The translations under genes and the position numbers were made by a program. Below the pieces are notes generated by a model that worked only from the letters and a program-made list of their open reading frames with translations, searched no databases and was not told the DNA's origin. From Uranotaenia lowii (taxonomy: Eukaryota > Arthropoda > Insecta > Diptera > Culicidae), in NCBI RefSeq assembly GCF_029784155.1, contig NC_073692.1:434473228-434537227 (forward strand): DNA of 64,000 nucleotides, in the 5' to 3' direction. Below are positions 57,194 to 64,000 of this stretch, piece after piece (position 1 is the stretch's first letter; each line of letters begins with the position of its first letter).

Positions 57194-57494
57194 GAGCAAG
57201 TTTACTGGTGTTGGAAAAAATGGTAGAAATTTATCACTTTTAGCACATTTTTTAGCAAATTTTGCCATGCCAAAACATTTTCAAGAGCTGTGGCTTTCAA
57301 GTTTTTTAACAACACGTGTTGTAGTTTCGCATGCTGTGATGCAAAAATAGCAATATTTCTATCACATACGGCTAGAATAGAAACAGTGCTGTAAAAAATA
57401 CAACGCCCAAAGATCTTGAAAACATTTTTGCATGGTATAATTTTCAAAATGTCAAAATTTCTACCAATTTTTCCCAACACCAGTGAACTTGCTC
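57194..57494. mobile_element. Harbinger-like MITE, 301 bp, TTA target duplication
   Basis: GAGCAAGTTTACTGGTGTTG at the left pairs with CAACACCAGTGAACTTGCTC at the right. TTA flanks both sides (57191-57193, 57495-57497), the 3-bp target of PIF/Harbinger elements. Similarity between the two halves extends about 100 bp inward. Confidence 0.8.
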
Positions 57495-57835
57495 TTAGAA
57501 TGTATAGTTATGGGCCAATTAGTCGAGTTATGGGCCAGTCTATTGATCAAGTTTTATCTAATTCATTCAATTATATCGATTTTTAACTCTTTCCACTTTG
57601 TTTGTTGTTGAACCGTCATGATTTGTCTCAGTTTTTTTTTCATTATGTTTGACTCTTCCTTGATTTTTGTTTGTTCTCATTGTTTAATCTTGTAATAATA
57701 AATTTTTTTTCAATTCATCCAGTTTTATTTTGCTCATTTTTTGCTTTATCTTGTTTTGTCTTTTACACTCAGAAAAATCATTCAGAACTAGTCGTCAAAC
57801 TCCTATCAAAAAAGAAAAAAAAAAATCAGAACTAG

Positions 57836-57960
57836 GGTGGTCTAACCGGGTTTACCGAAACCGGTAAAACCAGTAAAACTGTCCATTTTCTCAATACCGT
57901 AAATACCGGCTTATGGTCGGTTAAATACCGATATTTTTGGTAAATTTTTCGTCATTCTTT
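57836..57960 (+). repeat. Left end of an ACCGG-rich hAT-like element
   Basis: TAGGGTGGTCTAACCGGG leads into repeated ACCGGTAAAACC and AATACCG motifs. Similar AATACCGG-rich sequence in opposite sense ends at about 61660-61765 (ACCGAAATACCGG, AAAACCGATC). The two may be ends of one element opened by later insertions (58215-58310, 58410-60010, 60419-61266). The right terminus does not match cleanly. Confidence 0.4.
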
Positions 57961-58214
57961 AGCATTGTAATAAAATTGACAAAGGAGGATGTTTTTTTAA
58001 AAATATGTTTGAGTACAAATGCTTAAATTTTGTTCAATCAGCCCCAAAATCTATGCTTAACAAAACCGTACTGCAAGATTCATTTGAGATTTGATTATTG
58101 CTAAATGTTTTCGATGGAAGTTTTTGAGTTAAAACTATTAGGGCGTTCAAAAAAGCATTAACAAGCTACCATCACTCTCTTAGCTGATATTTTTTCATGA
58201 AATTTCACAAACGC

Positions 58215-58310
58215 TCCACAACATTTTTTTTTTTTTTTTTTTTTTTTTTGTTTCGATAACGACTATAATCGAAACAAAAAAAAAAAAAAAAAAAAAAATC
58301 CACAACATTT
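58215..58310. mobile_element. Poly(T)/poly(A) hairpin insertion with 12-bp target duplication
   Basis: Direct repeats TCCACAACATTT (58215-58226 and 58299-58310) bracket about 24 T, GTTTCGAT, a 10-bp loop, ATCGAAAC and 23 A. The insert is a near-perfect palindrome of about 72 bp. A long target duplication plus homopolymer A ends indicates LINE-type target-primed reverse transcription. Confidence 0.75.
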
Positions 58311-58409
58311 AAAGATTGTACACGTGTACAAAGACTGAAAAAAGATGCACCTGCCAGAATTTTAAGATAACTCCACAATAACCTCTGTATTTTCCATTGA
58401 AAAATCTGG

Positions 58410-60010
58410 AATTTGTTTTATTTTATTTATTGATTGGTCTTTGGTTAAATTACCATGCAGACTTATATCTTAAAATCTAAGAGAATCTGCTTAAAACTAA
58501 TTGAAAACTATGCTTACTCATGTTAAAATCGAACAGATGGTACACTAAATTGAAACGTTCACAACATTTATCTATCGGATGGTTTCTTCCATAAGTAGTA
58601 CGGTGGTAAGGTATCCAGAGAAACTGGCGTTGTCGAAGTGTTCTAGTGGATGCATACATATTGACCCGTTGGAGAATGTATGCTGAGTCAATGCGGTAAG
58701 TTAACACATCACATATGAAGGTTTGCTGCAGTTAGGTTCGGCGTTTCTCGAGTGTGGCAAGGTTTATTAAGGCACATCTTTGCTCATATGGTGGATGCCG
58801 AAGCGGTTCATTCCAAGGAAGGCGACGTAGAGCGTACCTAACAAAACTACGCTGAACACGTTCGAAGCGGTAGCATTGTGCGCTCTGATAGGGAGCCCAC
58901 ACCTGTGCAGCATACTCCAAGATGCTACATACCGAAGAGCAATAGACGACTTTCAAAGCGTAAATGTCATCAAAATCACGAGTGTTTCGACGCAGAAATC
59001 CGAGAATTGCAAATCCTTTAGCTGCGGTAAGCGCGATGTGCTCGACAAATGTAAGCCTGTTATCAATTTTTACACCTAAGTCCAGAATAGACGACACATT
59101 CTCCAGGCTTTCTCCACAAAGTTGATATTCAAAATTGATAACACGACGTGCACGGGAAAAATTGACAACCTTACATTTTTTAGCGTTAGCCAGCATTCCA
59201 TTAAGATGACACCAGTTATCAAGTCTAGCAATATCGGCTTGCAAGGCAAGGCAATCAACTTCACTGACGACCTTTCTGAAAAGCTTTAGATCGTCGGCGT
59301 ACAGGAGCGTATCGGATTGAAGCGTGGCACACAATGGCATTCACGAAAATGATGAAAAGCAGCGGTCCCAGGTGACTTCCCTGAGGAACTCCTGACGGGG
59401 TGGCAAATGTCTTCGAGCATGTATTTTTTAGCTTCGTGTAAGCGTGGCGATGTGATAGGTATGACGAAATCCACTCGAGCAATCAGGTTGGAAAGCCAAG
59501 TTGATCCATCTTTGCTATTAGCATCTTGTGCGGAACGCGAGATCGATGTAAATAGAATCAACTTGACAACCTTTCTCCAGATTGTTACTCAACGAGCTCA
59601 CGTAACACACTAAATTGGTGACAGTTGACCTTTTTTTAACGAAACCGTGCTGAGAATCGGAGATCAGTGGTTTGGCAGCAGCGTACAGTCGTCCATGTAT
59701 GAGAACTTCAAAAATTTTGGAGATCGAACACAGAAGCGAAATTGGCCGGTAGTTTTCGACGCAGTGTGTATTTCCCGATTTGTAGATAGGAGTGATCGCC
59801 GCAATTCGCCAGACGCTTGGAAATACCCTTTCTCTCAGTGAACGATTGAATAGACAGCAAATGGGGTCAGCTAGTGATGCAGCGCAATGTTTCAAAACCG
59901 TCGGAGGTATGTTGTCTGGACCGGGACCTTTAGATGGATCGGCTGCGGACAATTGCTCGTATACTTCCTGCTCCAAAATATGTAAAAATGTGTTATTAAA
60001 AAACAGGCTT
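58410..60010 (-). pseudogene. Decayed non-LTR retrotransposon, RT region
   Basis: Minus-strand pieces in four successive frames keep the RT order. At 59976-59518 are GPGPDNIPPTVLKHC, ENYRPISLLCSISKIFE and SDSQHGFVKKRSTVTNL. At 59482-59340 are LEWISSYLSHRHAY and SGVPQGSHLGPLLF. At 59340-58732 are LLYADDLKLF, ILDLGVKIDNRLTF and SILEYAAQVWAPYQ. At least three frameshifts separate them. A T-rich plus-strand end at 58413-58440 corresponds to the A-rich 3' tail. It belongs to the same broad group as the element at 31731-33545 but is a different family. There is no endonuclease, so the copy is 5'-truncated and dead. Confidence 0.85.
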
Positions 60011-60416
60011 TCACAAATTTAAGATTCGAAACAAAAAATGTTAAAAAATTTATAACAAATTTCTTACTTTATTTTAAAACAGAAAATGTTTCAACAGAGT
60101 CAGCATTTAAACACATGTTTGAATGTTTGTATGAAATTTGTTTAACAAATTTTTTTTGATAATTGATGGATTCCTGTTGTTTTCAATTGTAACACTGTTG
60201 AAAGTTTTTTTTTTCAGACAAAGCAGTAACAAAGTTATTATAAATTTACAACATTTTTGTAGCAACAACGAATGTCCAAACAACTGTATTTATCGCTGTT
60301 TTTTAACTGATTTTTTAATATACGTTTATTCTTATTTGTTCGTTTTAATTTTGGGGAGGCAAAATTAATGCGAACACAACTGAGGTTGCGAAGAAAACAT
60401 CCGTTTTTTGGACAAT
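60011..60416. other. Unassigned AT-rich DNA
   Basis: Nothing recognised between the LINE and the MITE. Confidence 0.4.
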
Positions 60417-60418
60417 AG

Positions 60419-61266
60419 AGTATGGTGGGGTAAAAGTACGACCTTAGTGCTATCCTATTTTTAGAAAATTTTGCCGGTTGTAATCGATCGACGCATTTGA
60501 TAGCAGTAGTGAAAATGCCTAACTGCTATCGAAACGTACTCTTACCCCACCTCTGGGGCAAAAGTTCGAATGATGTGGGGTAAAAGTACGACCATTCAAA
60601 ATTCCACAATTCTGTATGAAGTCAACAGGAAAATTATTTTGTATTAATCTCTGCTTACAGCAGCAGCTTCTGTTTTCATTTCTGATTCAAATCCTATATA
60701 TGGGCAAATAACCTGCGTTAATTTGAAGTTCCAATTCTCATCGAATTGGAGCCATTTTTTATGCCAGCAAGTCTTATAGAAACAAAAATATGCGCTGATG
60801 TTTCCAGAGCATTAAAAAAAAGAAGTTAAAATTTTCCGTTCAGATTTACTTCAGTAGACCCTTTGTACTTTTGCCCCTTTTGCAGTTCGTACTTTTGCCC
60901 CTTTAAGGTTTCTTATGATTCACAGTTTATTGTGCAGAACAGAGACATAGTAATCAAATTCTTTCTTCGGCATTTGAGCATAAAAACAACTAAAAAGACT
61001 CATTAAAACTTTCATTGAAAGTCAGACTTTTGATTGCATAAACATGATTGCCGTTATTTGAAATATTACATCATTCTATCAAAAAAGCTACTTTACCTAA
61101 TTTTTCGGAGTATTTTCAATTTCTACGAAAAAAAAAAATTATGGCTGGTTGTTGGCAATCCAAATCACTATCAATCCACGCCAGAGTTTTGAATTTTACT
61201 GTTCTCGGTTTGTGATAATCCCAAAACGTACTTTTACCCGACTCGTTCTTTTACCCCACCTTACTC
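60419..61266. mobile_element. TA-flanked MITE, GGGGTAAAAGTACG family, 848 bp
   Basis: Ends GAGTATGGTGGGGTAAAAGT and, on the minus strand, GAGTAAGGTGGGGTAAAAGA are inverted repeats. TA lies outside both (60417-60418, 61267-61268). The interior repeats variants of GGGGCAAAAGT / ACTTTTGCCCC. Noncoding. A truncated relative lies at 39950-40120. Confidence 0.8.
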
Positions 61267-61268
61267 TA

Positions 61269-62110
61269 ATAATCTTTTATCCTGTGAGTAAACCAAAAAT
61301 TTGTGTCAGTATTTTGTTTAATCAAATTAAATATTTTTTCGCCAAATCTTTTTGTATATAAAGTTTCATATGATTTTCATTAAAAGATTATTAAAACATT
61401 TACTAAATCTGTAAAATCTGTTCATGAATCTGGATACTGTGTTGCAGAATATAGGATCAAAATTCGCCTAAAATTATATTTGAAACTACTATGATTTCAG
61501 CAACCAAAAATCACAGTTATATGATGATCAAAAATTCCCAAAATGATTATCTGCACATTAGCATGTTGTTTAGTTGAAATTAATGCATCATCTATTAGGT
61601 TATAAATTCTGAGCATTCTGAGCACTGCAATTATGCGAAACCTTCTCATGAATTTAATATACTTTGGAAAAATACCGGTTGTAAAGGTTTTATGAATGAC
61701 AAATACCGAAATACCGGAATTGAAAAAGAAACTGTAAAACCGATCACTCCATTGAGAACCCTTTAAAAGTATCTTTTGGCAAGCGTAGAAAAAATCTAAA
61801 TAATTTGATACTCATTCAAAATATATTATTTTTATTGTGTCTATGAAGTTAACGAGTCTTGTGAATAAATACCCTCGAATATTCTTTGAAAAAGATCGAT
61901 GAATTGTTATTTTTACAACACTTATGAAAAATAATTACGAATGCTGAAAGAATAGACAATAACACAACGAATCAACTGATAATGATGGAAACCATAAGTA
62001 AGCGTTCATTTCAAATGAACCCAGCTACATTTGCCAATTTTCGCAGAATATTTCAATATCAAGGAACGAAGTTTGTTTCAGAAAAGTGGTTTGTGTTCTG
62101 GGATTGATTG
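61269..62110. other. Unassigned DNA upstream of the 62.2-kb gene
   Basis: Contains the ACCGG-rich stretch near 61660-61765 discussed with 57836. Otherwise nothing recognised. Confidence 0.4.
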
Positions 62111-62111
62111 A

Positions 62112-62118
62112 TATAAAA
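62112..62118 (+). promoter_or_regulatory. TATA box of the 62.2-kb gene
   Basis: TATAAAA with TCACAGT about 25-28 bp downstream, then the ATG about 60 bp further on. This is the clearest core promoter in the family. Confidence 0.55.
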
Positions 62119-62197
62119 TGACGTCCTCACAGTACGTTTGGCAGTCTTCGGTAATCAGTTGTTCAAAGTGGCACTCATTCAAGGCATTTCAATAAAA

Positions 62198-63169
62198 ATG
62201 ACAATTTCAAAGATTGTTGTGCTAGTTATTCTAGCATTGAGGTGTAAGTATAAAGCATAACCTATTTTAAATATGACAGATATATTCCTGAATAATTTCA
62301 ATACTAGGTAATTTTAAAATGACATTCGCGAGCCCCGTTAAAACCGAGGAAGAACCAAACTGGGAGATACCTCTAGAAGATCTGAATATAATGCAATTGG
62401 TTTGCGTCGCGGAATCGGGCTCCGATGCAGGCATGCGAAAATTTTTCTCCACGCTCCTAGACCTTGGCTTGTGCATCGAGAGTAAATTCACCGTCAAGGA
62501 TATAGACACATTGGACCAGATCACAGAGAATCTTGAATTACTTTCTACCGAACGGGTGAAACCGTAAGTAGCACTTACAATTTGATTTATTCTTGTTTTC
62601 GTTTTTTTTTTTTAAATATGTACTAATTTAATTATATTTCAAAGACTGTGTCCAGTGATAAACTCAAGTCTCGCTTGCTTGGATGGCATTGCTGAGGCAT
62701 TCTCAATGTGTGCTAGGGAAGACAAAGCTTCAAAAGCAAGACAGATAGCGAACAAAATCATCAACAATTTGTTCAATCTAGTGTGCGGTAATTCGACTAT
62801 CGTTGAAGGTAATAAGAGTTTGTTTTGAATAGTTTGTTTTACGAGTAAAAACGTTCTTTATTTTCAGAAATGGTTCAGCCAAATTTCATGCAATGTGCTC
62901 CTCAAATTCTCAAAAACATCAGCAACTGTGCTATTATGAATTTGGATCCAAATAAATTTTCAATGGACTACGGGTGCTCTGATTATGAATTGGTGCGGGG
63001 TTGTTTGCAAAACAAAACAATTGACTGTGGAGCTCCAGGTATTATGAAGGTTATGAATGCTGTCACGGATCCTTTCATGGAGCAAATAGGCTGTATGAAA
63101 GATACTGTAACTAGCACTGGTTTAGCAGGCGATGAAAATAATGCTAGCAAAGATAAAGCTGAAGTATGA
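62198..63169 (+). CDS. DUF1397 / 27-kDa hemolymph glycoprotein-like secreted protein
   Basis: Exons 62198-62243, 62308-62563, 62645-62808 and 62868-63169 total 768 nt or 255 residues. Exon 1 encodes MTISKIVVLVILALR. The mature region has the 12 family cysteines (VCVAESGSD, LCIES, LCPVI, ACLDGI, MCARE, VCGN, QCAPQ, NCAIM, GCSDYE, GCLQN, DCGAP, GCMKD) and NSS and NKT sequons. The DCGAPGIMKVMNAV segment matches its neighbours. The acceptor used by the sister genes is lost here (AAAAT in place of AAAAGT). The next usable AG is 13 bp upstream (ACTAG at 62303-62307) and happens to keep the frame, adding NFKM before the mature N-terminus. A longer acidic tail follows the last Cys. Probably functional and secreted; family call by pattern. 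Confidence 0.75.
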
Positions 63170-63236
63170 ACAATTAGTTTCGACGACTAAGTGAAGAGTC
63201 TTTATATTGCAATAATAACATTCATATAAGCAATTC

Positions 63237-63242
63237 AATAAA
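63237..63242 (+). terminator. Polyadenylation signal of the 62.2-kb gene
   Basis: AATAAA about 70 bp after the stop codon. Confidence 0.5.
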
Positions 63243-63249
63243 ATATGTA

Positions 63250-64000
63250 TTCAGTAAATATTTTGTGAAAAAAAGGAAATTTCATTCTTCAAACTGTAAA
63301 CAACATTCCATAACCTGCAAAAGAAGCTGTCCAAATTGATCAAACGTGAAATCCGTCATGTTGAAAGTCAAACGGTGACACCCAGCCAGGAAAGGAATGG
63401 CAAACATCCGAATTGGAATGAGAATCCACAGTCATAATCTGGAAGCAGCAGCTCGCAGCTCATTTGAGTGAATTGAATTGCTTTTTACACTTGCAGCTGC
63501 AAGCGTTTAACCTTCTCCAAAAAAAGCAGCAGCAACATTTTATTTATAACCAGAATCCATTATAATAAAACTGACATCTTTGGCAATTTATCTTATTTAT
63601 GGTGCATTTCGTGTGGCCGTCGTTTTTTGCCTTCATCTCGCTTGCATATGTTCCGAAATTGAAATCGTGTAAGAAATCCGACTGGAAAACCGTCAGGCTA
63701 ACTCCCTCATCAGATGCAATCTCGCACACGATTCCGTGAAATTTCTTAATACTTTGAGGAATGGCACTTGTCACCTTCGTCGTTCATTCATTCGTTTGCT
63801 CGCTCCTTTTATGTTTCTCATTTTGCTTTTCAATAAGCGAACGGAGAAAAAATATGATTGAAGGGATCGCAAATTTGCCATTCCTATATTGCGCTTCACA
63901 GCTTTGCTGAAATTGCTACGCGAAAAGAAATTTCCCACTTCTTTTATGTTTTTTTTTTAACAAAATGTGTTAAATCGGTTTGATTGCTCATTTCTTTTCC
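63250..64000. other. Unassigned right flank
   Basis: No gene recognised. The minus-strand frame at 63544-63774 lacks known motifs. Confidence 0.4.

Overview
The window is eukaryotic, AT-rich and dominated by transposable elements. It comes from an insect, most likely a mosquito or a close dipteran relative. The evidence is short GT-AG introns, a family of small secreted 12-cysteine proteins of the insect DUF1397 / 27-kDa hemolymph glycoprotein type, and a repeat landscape of Penelope, L2/CR1-like, I-like, Ty3/gypsy, BEL/Pao, mariner, hAT and foldback elements. No bacterial-type operons, CRISPR arrays or phage genes are present. Family names were assigned by motif recognition only; no database search was run.

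Host genes. The only host genes I can support are five members of one family, each with four coding exons: a 46-nt signal-peptide exon, then introns in phases 1, 2 and 1. Two look intact: 40517-41418 (+) and 62198-63169 (+), the latter using a displaced splice acceptor. One at 25527-26497 (-) has an in-frame stop in exon 2. A tandem duplicate of it at 28797-29464 (-) keeps that stop, adds a frameshift and has lost most of its last exon. One at 54399-55305 (+) has a one-base frameshift in exon 3. The window is therefore a secreted-protein gene cluster undergoing birth and decay. Its intergenic space has been filled by mobile elements.

Layout. 0-2.2 kb: two Penelope-like GIY-YIG endonuclease ends head to head in a 920-bp near-perfect palindrome. 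2.2-11.6 kb: decayed L2-like and I-like LINEs, two copies of a foldback element (one carrying a nested hAT MITE with a clear target duplication), a tRNA-like SINE, and two tandem-repeat blocks. 11.6-21 kb: mostly unassigned AT-rich DNA. 21-23.8 kb: an 18-bp minisatellite of about 2.3 kb next to a GC-rich, TATA-containing module. 25.5-33.7 kb: a tandem segmental duplication carrying the minus-strand gene, a 9-bp satellite array (about 106 and 205 units) and a non-LTR reverse transcriptase fragment. 37.5-40.1 kb: SINEs, a deleted mariner and MITEs. 42.7-48.9 kb: a gypsy-type LTR retrotransposon with LTRs that look identical and intact gag and pol. 49-53.7 kb: nested foldback, Tc1-like and BEL/Pao fragments. 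56-61.8 kb: hAT and Harbinger-like MITEs, a decayed LINE, and a short poly(T)/poly(A) hairpin insertion with a 12-bp target duplication.
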